In this document: positions 1 to 6,258 of the stretch, in pieces
Layout: each line of letters opens with the position of its first letter
Numbering within the stretch: the stretch's first letter is position 1
Notes under the pieces: generated by a model
What the model was told of the DNA's origin: nothing
What the model saw: only the letters and a program-made list of their open reading frames with translations
Database searches by the model: none
Made by a program: the position numbers and the translations under genes
Assembly: GCA_011372345.1 (NCBI GenBank)
Contig: DRTC01000594.1
Location: forward strand, 1 to 11,752
Direction: 5' to 3'
Length of the DNA: 11,752 nucleotides
DNA from: Candidatus Cloacimonadota bacterium
GTDB taxonomy: Bacteria; Cloacimonadota; Cloacimonadia; Cloacimonadales; TCS61

Positions 1-1
1 G

Positions 2-799
2 ATCTATAATTTGAAACCTCTTTCCCTACGAGAGTATATCGAGATGAAATATGAAACTGAATTGGATACATATTTAATAGAAGATATTCTTCTTGATCAG
101 ATAAAAATTTCGAGTAAAATACTGGGAAAAATTGACCGGATGATTGGTATCTTCCACGAATTCTTAAGTTATGGAATGTATCCTTTTATTTTGGAATGTA
201 ATGTAGAACAGTATTATGTGAAAATGAACAACATCATAGACAAAATAATCTATGAAGATGTTCCAACGATCAAAGATATTAAAAGTTCATCTTCTCTGAA
301 CTTAAAAAAATTGATCGCTTTTATTTCGATGTCAAAAATACCAACGCTCAATATCAGCTCACTCTGTACGGAGATTGGAATCTCCAAAGAAACTCTTTAT
401 GTGTTTCTCGATCTTTTGGAACGAGCAGATCTGCTTAATATTATCAAACCTAAAAAGAGCACAGTCAGAACAATCAAGAATTCAAAAATACTTTTTTATT
501 CGTCAAATATGTATTATACGATTGCGAATGAATTGTGGCAACATGATGTTTTAAAAGGAAATATCCGAGAATCTTTTCTTGTTTCTCAGATAAAAGGATT
601 GTATCCCATTTTTTCTTCGGAAGTTGTAGATTTCTCGATTCAAAGCAGAAGTCTTGGATTCCTGGAATTCGAAGTCGGAGGTAAAAGTAAACAGAAAAAA
701 CAAATACAAAATTTAGAGAATGGTTTTATCCTGCGAGATGATACGGAAATTGGTTCCGGGAATATTATTCCTTTATACCTATTTGGATTTTTGTATTAG
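2..799 (+). CDS. C-terminal part of AAA-type ATPase with DUF4143 (partial, cut at window start)
   Basis: The frame is open to the left edge, so this is the 3' part of a longer gene. The TTG at 11 is probably internal. Residues below count from that TTG codon. The segment begins with LSLREYI, the proline/leucine-rich stretch that follows the ATPase core in the AAA_14/DUF4143 family. Next come a helical region with FLSYGMYPF (51-59) and a winged-helix-like segment (about 113-145, SLCTEIGISKETLYVFLDLL). The last part resembles the PD-(D/E)xK-like C-terminal domain, with D207, E219, E221 and K225 in VVDF...LEFEVGGKSK. The P-loop and Walker B motifs would lie outside the window. Proteins of this family are widespread, often accessory, and poorly understood; some behave like stand-alone DNA-associated or toxin-antitoxin-like ATPases. 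No link to the surface-polysaccharide genes downstream is evident. Family assignment is fairly secure; function is not. Confidence 0.75.
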   Translation: MYNLKPLSLREYIEMKYETELDTYLIEDILLDQIKISSKILGKIDRMIGIFHEFLSYGMYPFILECNVEQYYVKMNNIIDKIIYEDVPTIKDIKSSSSLNLKKLIAFISMSKIPTLNISSLCTEIGISKETLYVFLDLLERADLLNIIKPKKSTVRTIKNSKILFYSSNMYYTIANELWQHDVLKGNIRESFLVSQIKGLYPIFSSEVVDFSIQSRSLGFLEFEVGGKSKQKKQIQNLENGFILRDDTEIGSGNIIPLYLFGFLY

Positions 800-834
800 A
801 AAGATGTATTTAACAATTCAGACGAATTGATAAA

Positions 835-1479
835 ATGAGAATAGAAAATTTAAAAATGAACAACTCAGGTAAATTGTTCTACAAAAAGCACACTAATCAA
901 AAAGAAATAGCTCTCTCATTCGATGATGGACCGGATAATATCTTCACACCGAAAATAATAAAAATCCTGAAAGAATATAAGATTCATGCGACTTTTTTCT
1001 TACTTGGAAAAAATATCGGAAGAAATCCGGAAATCGTCAAAGAATTAATAAAACAAAAACACGAAATCGGTAATCATTCATTTTCCCACAAAACGCTAAT
1101 TTTCAAAACTCCAAAATTTATCAAATCAGAAATCGAACGAACGGATCTGATTTTAAGAGAAAGCGGTTTGGGAAAAACTCAACTGTTCCGTCCACCTTAC
1201 GGAAGATATTCCCTCGCTTTGTTATTTATTTTGCGGAAGATGAAGAAGAAAATGATTTTATGGAATATCGGACCAAAAGATTTTAAAGCGAAAAGTTCGA
1301 ATGAGATTATTTCCAAAATCGAGAAAAAATTAAAACCAGGTTCGATCATCGTTCTGCACGAAAAAAGTGGTGAAAAGACAATCAAAGCATTAAATATCCT
1401 GATTCCAAGATTATTGAATCAGAAATATCAATTTAAGACGATTTCCGATTTGTTTGATTTTTCCAGTTCCAATTTGTGA
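835..1479 (+). CDS. Polysaccharide deacetylase (NodB homology domain, CE4)
   Basis: This is a metal-dependent N- or O-deacetylase of carbohydrate esterase family 4, almost entirely a single NodB domain (214 aa). Visible motifs are SFDDGP (28-33, with D30 the catalytic base and D31 a metal ligand), HSFSH (81-85, metal ligands H81 and H85), RPPYG (119-123), W143 in the WNIGPKDF segment, and LHE (174-176) with the conserved late His175. No signal peptide or membrane helix is seen, so it is either cytoplasmic or exported by an unrecognised route. Typical substrates are peptidoglycan, chitooligosaccharide or poly-GlcNAc; the substrate here is not determinable. ATG 835 is the first possible ATG after an in-frame stop at 811. 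ATG 856 is an alternative, and neither has a clear Shine-Dalgarno. The gene runs into the convergent glycosyltransferase gene with a 47-bp overlap, which suggests a shared polysaccharide role. Confidence 0.9.
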   Translation: MRIENLKMNNSGKLFYKKHTNQKEIALSFDDGPDNIFTPKIIKILKEYKIHATFFLLGKNIGRNPEIVKELIKQKHEIGNHSFSHKTLIFKTPKFIKSEIERTDLILRESGLGKTQLFRPPYGRYSLALLFILRKMKKKMILWNIGPKDFKAKSSNEIISKIEKKLKPGSIIVLHEKSGEKTIKALNILIPRLLNQKYQFKTISDLFDFSSSNL

Positions 1480-2491
1480 AATGCCCCAAAAAAGTAAAAA
1501 GCAGCATAAAATACGGGTAAACGATCAAATATGAAATATCGATCAATTTAAATTTCATTTTATGAATATAAAGATTAGAAAGCCAGAAAATCAGCATCAT
1601 GCTGAAATATATTAGAATATTAGTTACTTTTTTTGTATAAATCAGATTGAAAGGAAGGTATAAATAAAAAAACAAAACAAGCAAAAAATAAAGCTTGTAA
1701 GAAGTTGGAGACATCGAGAATTTCCCGAATTTTCTTTTTAATTGTTCGATCTTGATCCTTGTTTTCCGCAAAGGATGAGTTTTCACTGGTTCTTCTGGAT
1801 TATAAGCGATTTTCCATTTCGTTTGCCTGATTAGATTCATAAGCAATTTATCATCACCAGCAAGATAGTTTTTGATCCTATCATAACCAAAAACTTCTTC
1901 GAACGCTTTTTTTCGCACGATCATATTACTGCCGGCAGAACTGAAGGGAATCCCCAAACCTATGGTCGAAGAAAAAGTCGCAGCTGATATTTTCTGTAAA
2001 AAATTCATAAAAGATGAACAATTCAGTTCCACATAATAACCGGCGACTATTCCCGTTTTTTCAGAAATATATTTATTATGATTTATCAGCCAGTTTTCAG
2101 GAACAACGCAATCTGCATCAGTAAAGGCTAAAAATTCAAAGCGAGCTTTTTCGGATGCTTTTTTTAGAGCTGCTTTTTTACCTTTATATTCGATATCTTT
2201 TTCGAGGAGATGAACAAATTCTGCATTTTTATTTCCGGAACAAAATTCTTTGATCAATTGCAGAGAATTATCAGAGGAAGCATCATCAGCTAAAATTATT
2301 TCATATTTTTTTTCAGGATAATTTAATTTTTCTAAACTTCTGAAAAGGAAAGGAAGGTTTTTTTCTTCATTCCGACAGGCGATTAAAATTGAAAAAGTGT
2401 TTTCTCCGGGATTTTTTACCTGTCGATTGCGGAAAATTCCAACGCTTAAAATTCCCAAAACAAGAGCAGCGATGATAAATACAATGTTCAT
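1433..2491 (-). CDS. Membrane-anchored family 2 glycosyltransferase
   Basis: The protein (352 aa) starts with one hydrophobic helix (about 3-20). A GT-A catalytic domain follows, with SILIACRNEEKNLP (34-47), ADDASSD (68-74), the metal/nucleotide-binding TDAD (124-127) and AGDD (211-214), the latter at the position of the catalytic acid. The C-terminus has about three membrane segments (roughly 267-285, 290-309 and 317-338) and ends in a basic tail. This topology matches processive or CESA-like GT2 enzymes that make and pass polysaccharide through the inner membrane. The usual QxxRW motif is not intact: the nearest candidates are QTKW (223-226) and QLKR (250-253). Polymer synthesis is therefore uncertain and a simple lipid- or glycan-linked transferase is possible. 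It lies downstream of the Wzi-like gene on the same strand, 211 bp away, and overlaps the deacetylase gene tail to tail. There is no strong Shine-Dalgarno. Confidence 0.88.
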   Translation of the reverse strand: MNIVFIIAALVLGILSVGIFRNRQVKNPGENTFSILIACRNEEKNLPFLFRSLEKLNYPEKKYEIILADDASSDNSLQLIKEFCSGNKNAEFVHLLEKDIEYKGKKAALKKASEKARFEFLAFTDADCVVPENWLINHNKYISEKTGIVAGYYVELNCSSFMNFLQKISAATFSSTIGLGIPFSSAGSNMIVRKKAFEEVFGYDRIKNYLAGDDKLLMNLIRQTKWKIAYNPEEPVKTHPLRKTRIKIEQLKRKFGKFSMSPTSYKLYFLLVLFFYLYLPFNLIYTKKVTNILIYFSMMLIFWLSNLYIHKMKFKLIDISYLIVYPYFMLLFTFLGHFTNWNWKNQTNRKSS

Positions 2492-2572
2492 ATTTAATAC
2501 TTATAGATTCATAAAAAACCATTAAAATGGTAATGGAATGTCTTTCAAAATTTCTATCACAAACTCCCAATT

Positions 2573-2673
2573 ATCTCCGCAGGAGATGCATCCCTCTTTG
2601 ACAAAGAGGGGAAACACCGATGGATAAAGCGATTTATGTTTCCGAATTCTCCCCTCTCTTTTTAAGAGAGGGG
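2573..2673. repeat. Hairpin-rich intergenic element (three hairpins, 3-nt loops)
   Basis: The 211-bp gap between the Wzi-like gene and the glycosyltransferase contains three perfect inverted repeats, each with a three-base spacer. They are ATCTCC-GCA-GGAGAT (2573-2587), CCCTCTTT-GAC-AAAGAGGG (2592-2610) and CCCCTCTCTT-TTT-AAGAGAGGGG (2651-2673). A smaller ACCATT-AA-AATGGT lies at 2518-2531. On the minus strand this RNA follows the stop codon of the Wzi-like gene, so the GC-rich stems could stabilise or end that transcript before the glycosyltransferase. No T-run follows them in that direction, so a classical intrinsic terminator is not supported. The C- and G-rich stems look unlike the surrounding AT-rich sequence, as expected of a dispersed REP-like or MITE-like element. 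Confidence 0.7.
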
Positions 2674-2702
2674 TCGGGGGTGAGTTTACGGATGGACTCT
2701 CA

Positions 2703-4265
2703 TTAATAAAATGCCTGGTAACTGATCATAAATTCATTCGTTGCTTTTTGTTCGTCGATTTTGGTCATTTCATAGCCTAACTTGATTTTATGATGAGCCA
2801 GCGGCTGCCAGCTGAAAACTGCTTTGGATATTATCGTTTTGGAAATATCTCCTTCCAGCCAATTTGCAGTATCACTCGGTCTGGATTCGTAATTTATCGA
2901 GAAATCATTTCCAACAGAACCTTGTTTTGTGTAAGATGCATTTATATCAAATGCTAAATTGTTCATAAGTTGGAGATTTAATTCCGAACAAACTTGTAAT
3001 AAATTGCTTCCTTCCGGGAAACCTAGTCCGATTCCATCGTGAGAAAATTTGTCTACCATATCTTTATGAGTGTATATCCAGGGTCGAACAGCTGTGAATT
3101 CGGTTGTAAAGCGAATCTTAGGATTTAGTTTGAGTGAATTTCCAACTTGAACAGCGTATTTATTTCCCCACCAACTTGTGAAGATCTTACTTTTGCTCAA
3201 TTCGTCGAAAATAAAATTCATGTATAAAGTATTCCAGGTGATCGGTTTATAATTCATGCCCAGAAAGATTAGAACATTATCCCGATCGCGCAAGTTATGT
3301 TCGATGGGTCGCATCAAAGTGTGCGGCAACAGGTAACTCGGATCGATACTGCGGTTTCCGTAAATGACCTCTTCTCCAAAAAAGAGATGGAACCTGCCGT
3401 GAGGATTCCAGTCTATCTTATGAATAACTAAATACTTGTCAGAGTAATCTTTATAAGAATCTGATGCAGTGCTGTCCGGGATCAGGCTTGCGTGCAGGAA
3501 GGAAATCCGGAGTTTATGAAACTTGAATTGATTACTGAAATAGCCATATTCATTACAATCATCATTGAGGATAACACTACCTCCGACATTGTTTCCAATC
3601 TCAAACTTACCGCGTCCAAGTGAAACCGACCAGAAATCCGGTCTTCCTTGATAAGAAATTTTTCCAACAACATTATCGAGATAAATTTTCTCTCCATCAT
3701 CGGAATTTTGTGTCCAACTATCGATCAGTTTGGAAGTTCGGGCATAATCCATATCTCCGGCAAAATGTCCTAACCGGACATTGCTGTAGAAAAAGAGTCT
3801 TTTTTGAATATATCCGGAAAGTTTCAGTCCATTATAAATGAAGTAATATCTATCTTTCTTTGAAGCGGCAAGATCGAATCCTGAAAACAAACTTATTTTA
3901 AGTCGTGATTTTAATGGAATTCGGTTGGGATGAATCCGGGAGGAAGTCGGTTTTGTTTTTATTTTATCCGGAGTTCGATAGTATAGGAAAGAAGAATCAT
4001 CATTTTTATAAAACAGGAATTTCTGCCAGGAATGGATAAAGTTCTGCCCGGAAGAGAGTACGAAATCTAATTTGGAATTATTTATCAAAACTTCGGAATC
4101 AGGCATTTCGATGATCCTGTTCTCATTCTGGTTTTTTTCCAAAAAAGATGAATGAGTTTTTGATGATATTTCGGGATAATTCCAACTTAGATTATAATAT
4201 AGTGATTTACATTCGAGCAGTAAACTCGAAACTAAAATCACTATGAGTAAAAATATTTTTTTCAT
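2703..4265 (-). CDS. Wzi-like outer-membrane beta-barrel protein (capsule assembly family)
   Basis: The 520-aa product has an N-terminal secretion signal (MKKIFLLIVILVSSLLLEC, charged start then hydrophobic core). The rest is rich in alternating aromatic and polar stretches and ends in an aromatic residue (QAFY), typical of outer-membrane barrels. Segments match the pattern I know from Wzi-type capsule assembly proteins: SLGRGKFEIGNNVGGSVILN (215-234), GEEVIYGNR (297-305), MRPIEHNLRDRDN (318-330), FDEL (353-356), WWGNKYAVQVG (365-375), and a late GIGLGFPEGSN (411-421). Wzi holds exported polysaccharide at the cell surface; in this branch the ligand is unknown. Cys19 sits where a lipobox cysteine might be, but Glu at -1 argues against lipidation. 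The gene is divergent from glutamate dehydrogenase and upstream of the glycosyltransferase. A weak Shine-Dalgarno-like GGTGAA lies 6 nt before the ATG. Confidence 0.72.
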   Translation of the reverse strand: MKKIFLLIVILVSSLLLECKSLYYNLSWNYPEISSKTHSSFLEKNQNENRIIEMPDSEVLINNSKLDFVLSSGQNFIHSWQKFLFYKNDDSSFLYYRTPDKIKTKPTSSRIHPNRIPLKSRLKISLFSGFDLAASKKDRYYFIYNGLKLSGYIQKRLFFYSNVRLGHFAGDMDYARTSKLIDSWTQNSDDGEKIYLDNVVGKISYQGRPDFWSVSLGRGKFEIGNNVGGSVILNDDCNEYGYFSNQFKFHKLRISFLHASLIPDSTASDSYKDYSDKYLVIHKIDWNPHGRFHLFFGEEVIYGNRSIDPSYLLPHTLMRPIEHNLRDRDNVLIFLGMNYKPITWNTLYMNFIFDELSKSKIFTSWWGNKYAVQVGNSLKLNPKIRFTTEFTAVRPWIYTHKDMVDKFSHDGIGLGFPEGSNLLQVCSELNLQLMNNLAFDINASYTKQGSVGNDFSINYESRPSDTANWLEGDISKTIISKAVFSWQPLAHHKIKLGYEMTKIDEQKATNEFMISYQAFY

Positions 4266-4298
4266 ATTTAGTTCACCATTTTTGATTTAGGGAAGACT

Positions 4299-4327
4299 TT
4301 TTATCTTGTTTTTATGTCAAGATAAAA
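4299..4327. promoter_or_regulatory. Perfect 10-bp inverted repeat in the divergent intergenic region
   Basis: TTTTATCTTG (4299-4308) and CAAGATAAAA (4318-4327) are exact reverse complements separated by 9 bp, giving a half-site centre spacing of about 19 bp. That is close to two helical turns, so a dimeric regulator could contact one face of the DNA. It sits 34 bp upstream of the Wzi-like start codon (minus strand) and 136 bp upstream of the glutamate dehydrogenase start. The right arm overlaps a minus-strand TTGACA (4315-4320), identical to the sigma-70 -35 consensus, but no good -10 is found at 16-18 bp. The same bases could fold as a hairpin in the leader RNA. An operator role is inference. 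Confidence 0.45.
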
Positions 4328-4451
4328 GCGTTAAAATCGCAAATACATTACATTCATTTTTACTATGAAATTTAAAATATTTATTTCCATAAAAATATTG
4401 ACTGAAAAACAGGTAAATTAAAGAAAGTTCCCATTAAAATAATAAAATGAA

Positions 4452-4457
4452 AAGGAG
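4452..4457 (+). promoter_or_regulatory. Strong Shine-Dalgarno for glutamate dehydrogenase
   Basis: AAGGAG lies 5 nt before ATG 4463. It is the best ribosome-binding site in the window and fixes the start of the dehydrogenase, suggesting high expression. Confidence 0.85.
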
Positions 4458-4462
4458 AGAAG

Positions 4463-5746
4463 ATGAGTAAATCATTCAATGCCTTTGAGATGGCTCAAAA
4501 GCAATTCGACAATGTTGCTGATATCCTGGACTTGGATGAAGCAACCAGAGAGTTATTGAGAAATCCAATGAGAGAATACCATTTCAGTATTCCAGTAAAA
4601 ATGGATGATGGAACAGTGAAAGTTTTCAGAGGATTCAGATCACAACACAATGATGCCCGAGGACCTGGAAAAGGCGGGATCAGATTCCATCCCCAGGAAA
4701 CAATCGATACGGTTCGAGCCTTATCGATGTGGATGACCTGGAAATGTGCAGTTGTTGACATACCTCTAGGTGGAAGTAAGGGTGGAGTTATTTGTGATCC
4801 GCACAATTTGAGTGAAAGAGAACAAGAACATATCTGTCGAGGTTGGGTAAGACAAATCGCTCGTGATATCGGACCTCTCCGCGATGTTCCTGCTCCCGAT
4901 GTGATGACCAGTCCGCAGCATATGCTTTGGATGCTCGATGAATATGAAGCAATTCACGGAGCAAAATATCCCGGAATGATCACCGGAAAACCTGTTGGTA
5001 TGGGTGGTTCTCTGGGTAGAACGGAAGCCACCGGTTATGGAGTAATCTTTACAGTTCGAGAAGCCCTGAAAGAAAAGAATATCAAACCGGAAGAAACAAC
5101 AGCAAGTTTCCAGGGATTCGGCAATGTTTCCCAATTTGCGATCAAACTTTATAACCAGATGGGTGGAAAAGTAGTATGTGTTTCCTGTTGGGATCAGAAT
5201 GACAATACATCATATTCGTTCAAAAAATCAGATGGGATAAATATGGACGAATTATTATCCATTACAGACAGATTCGGTGGCATAGATAAAGTAAAAGCAA
5301 AAGAACTGGGATATGAAGTTTTATCCGGTGAAAGCTGGATCGAGCAGGATGTTGATATCCTTGTCCCGGCAGCATTGGAGAATCAGATCACCAAAGATAC
5401 TGTCGATAAAATAAGTTCTAAAGTAAAAATAATTGCAGAAGGTGCAAATGGACCGACAACTCCGGAAGCAGATAAAGTAATTGCCGAAAGAGGAATTTTT
5501 ATGATCCCTGATTTCCTGGCAAATGCCGGTGGAGTTACCTGCAGTTATTTTGAACAAGTGCAGTGTAATATGAATTATTTCTGGGAGAAAGATGAAGTTC
5601 TCGGAAAATTGGATGTAAAGATGACTTCTGCATATCTTGCTGTATCGAAGTTAGCGCGAGAGAAGAAATTATATATGCGTGATGCTGCGTATGTAATCTC
5701 CATCGATAAAGTTGCTCAAGCAAGTAAAGATAGAGGTTGGTTATAG
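4463..5746 (+). CDS. gdhA: Glutamate dehydrogenase (Glu/Leu/Phe/Val dehydrogenase family)
   Basis: A cytoplasmic enzyme that interconverts glutamate with 2-oxoglutarate and ammonium, linking nitrogen and carbon metabolism. The 427 aa match the usual length of the short hexameric GDH class. The N-terminal dimerisation/substrate domain has KGGIRFHP (K70), MTWKCAV (K94) and PLGGSKGG (K106), which correspond to the substrate-binding and catalytic lysines. PAPDVMTS supplies the catalytic aspartate D146. The Rossmann domain follows GRTEATGYGV, with the dinucleotide loop GFGNVS (218-223; the last Gly of the common GFGNVG is Ser). Downstream is the C-terminal NAGGVTCSYFE (354-364). The end of the second Rossmann strand reads VSCWDQ, so the acid that usually selects NAD is not in its standard place and cofactor preference is open. 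The gene is monocistronic: it has its own Shine-Dalgarno and its own terminator. Activity on another amino acid is less likely given the well-matched motifs. Confidence 0.96.
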   Translation: MSKSFNAFEMAQKQFDNVADILDLDEATRELLRNPMREYHFSIPVKMDDGTVKVFRGFRSQHNDARGPGKGGIRFHPQETIDTVRALSMWMTWKCAVVDIPLGGSKGGVICDPHNLSEREQEHICRGWVRQIARDIGPLRDVPAPDVMTSPQHMLWMLDEYEAIHGAKYPGMITGKPVGMGGSLGRTEATGYGVIFTVREALKEKNIKPEETTASFQGFGNVSQFAIKLYNQMGGKVVCVSCWDQNDNTSYSFKKSDGINMDELLSITDRFGGIDKVKAKELGYEVLSGESWIEQDVDILVPAALENQITKDTVDKISSKVKIIAEGANGPTTPEADKVIAERGIFMIPDFLANAGGVTCSYFEQVQCNMNYFWEKDEVLGKLDVKMTSAYLAVSKLAREKKLYMRDAAYVISIDKVAQASKDRGWL

Positions 5747-5756
5747 TTTTAGTTGG

Positions 5757-5793
5757 AAATGCAGGGGATTTAACAAATTCTCTGCATTTTTTT
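5757..5793 (+). terminator. Intrinsic terminator of glutamate dehydrogenase
   Basis: A 14-bp stem (5757-5770 with 5776-5789, two G-U pairs) closes a TAACA loop and runs into a run of seven T (5787-5793). It begins 10 bp after the stop codon, so glutamate dehydrogenase is probably transcribed separately from the genes at 6259 onward. Confidence 0.88.
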
Positions 5794-5807
5794 ATTTCGT
5801 TCAAACG

Positions 5808-5902
5808 CTGAAAGAGTTGAATGTTAAATACCTCATGAGAATCTTGTAGAAAGGACTTAACAAAGAATGAAATAACTCTGAAAGAGTTGAATATGAATAC
5901 CC
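5808..5902. repeat. Two direct copies of a 15-bp repeat
   Basis: CTGAAAGAGTTGAAT occurs at 5808-5822 and again at 5878-5892, 70 bp apart. Each is followed within a few bases by AATACC (5827-5832 and 5896-5901), so the similar unit extends to about 25 bp. The copies resemble repeats I associate with intergenic regions in Bacteroidetes-like genomes, but that is from memory. No gene lies here, and two copies with different spacers do not make a CRISPR array. Confidence 0.65.
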
Positions 5903-5966
5903 TAACACTGTTTATTTAGATGAAATGAAGAAATAATAGTAAATGTTCTTTCTTTTATGAAAAGTT

Positions 5967-6187
5967 CAATCCGTCAACTGCCGGATTGTTGTGTCCCCTG
6001 AATCTCTTTTCCATAGATTCCATCTATGGCTGTTAACATTTAATCCTTTCAGGATTCTCCTCAATCCTAAATTTCATTTGGGATTGCAATTTATGGAAAA
6101 GTTTTACTTTGATTTTTCGGTCTAAAATGGAATATTTTAAAAAGTAACTTTCCCGTCCAATTATGTTCCCAAATAGAATTTGGGAAC
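5967..6187. repeat. Series of five small hairpins in a gene-free stretch
   Basis: Five inverted repeats lie in succession upstream of the two-gene kinase-like unit. They are CAATCCG / CGGATTG with an 8-nt loop (5967-5988), CCATAGAT-TCC-ATCTATGG (6011-6029), AATCCT-TTC-AGGATT (6042-6056), AATCCTAAAT-TTC-ATTTGGGATT with one wobble pair (6063-6085), and GTTCCCAAAT-AGA-ATTTGGGAAC (6165-6187). Four share a three-base loop, and the last two have related right arms. No open frame of note occurs between 5794 and 6258. The stretch may be a degraded or composite dispersed repeat, a structured leader, or transcript insulation. None of the stems is followed by a convincing T-run. Confidence 0.7.
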
Positions 6188-6258
6188 AAGCGAAATTTTC
6201 TTTGTTCAGTTCGATTCATATCTGATTTCAAATAATATATTAAGGATATAAAAACATA

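Noticed and set aside
2367..2570. A minus-strand 67-codon frame overlapping the glycosyltransferase start.
   Set aside because: It is out of frame with the conserved GT2 N-terminus and composed of low-similarity sequence; the GT2 frame explains the region.
4209..4265. Lipoprotein signal in the Wzi-like protein (LLLEC, Cys19).
   Set aside because: Glu directly before the cysteine is not accepted in the usual lipobox; an ordinary signal peptide of a barrel protein fits better.
4398..4426. TTGACT (4398-4403) as a -35 box for glutamate dehydrogenase.
   Set aside because: No acceptable -10 lies 16-18 bp downstream; the bases there are AAGAAA. The AT-rich background makes chance matches common.
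4495..5804. Long minus-strand reading frames opposite glutamate dehydrogenase (4495-4806, 4766-5134, 5321-5557, 5535-5804).
   Set aside because: They lie opposite a clearly conserved gene, have no recognisable motifs and no ribosome-binding sites; they are shadows.
5808..6187. Possible CRISPR array from the repeated units and hairpins.
   Set aside because: Only two copies of one unit exist, the other stems have different sequences, and no cas gene is nearby.
6210..6238. TTCGAT (6210-6215) and TAATAT (6233-6238), 17 bp apart, as a promoter for the two-gene unit.
   Set aside because: The -35 half matches only three of six consensus bases and the region is AT-rich; too weak to annotate, although some promoter must lie in 5794-6258.
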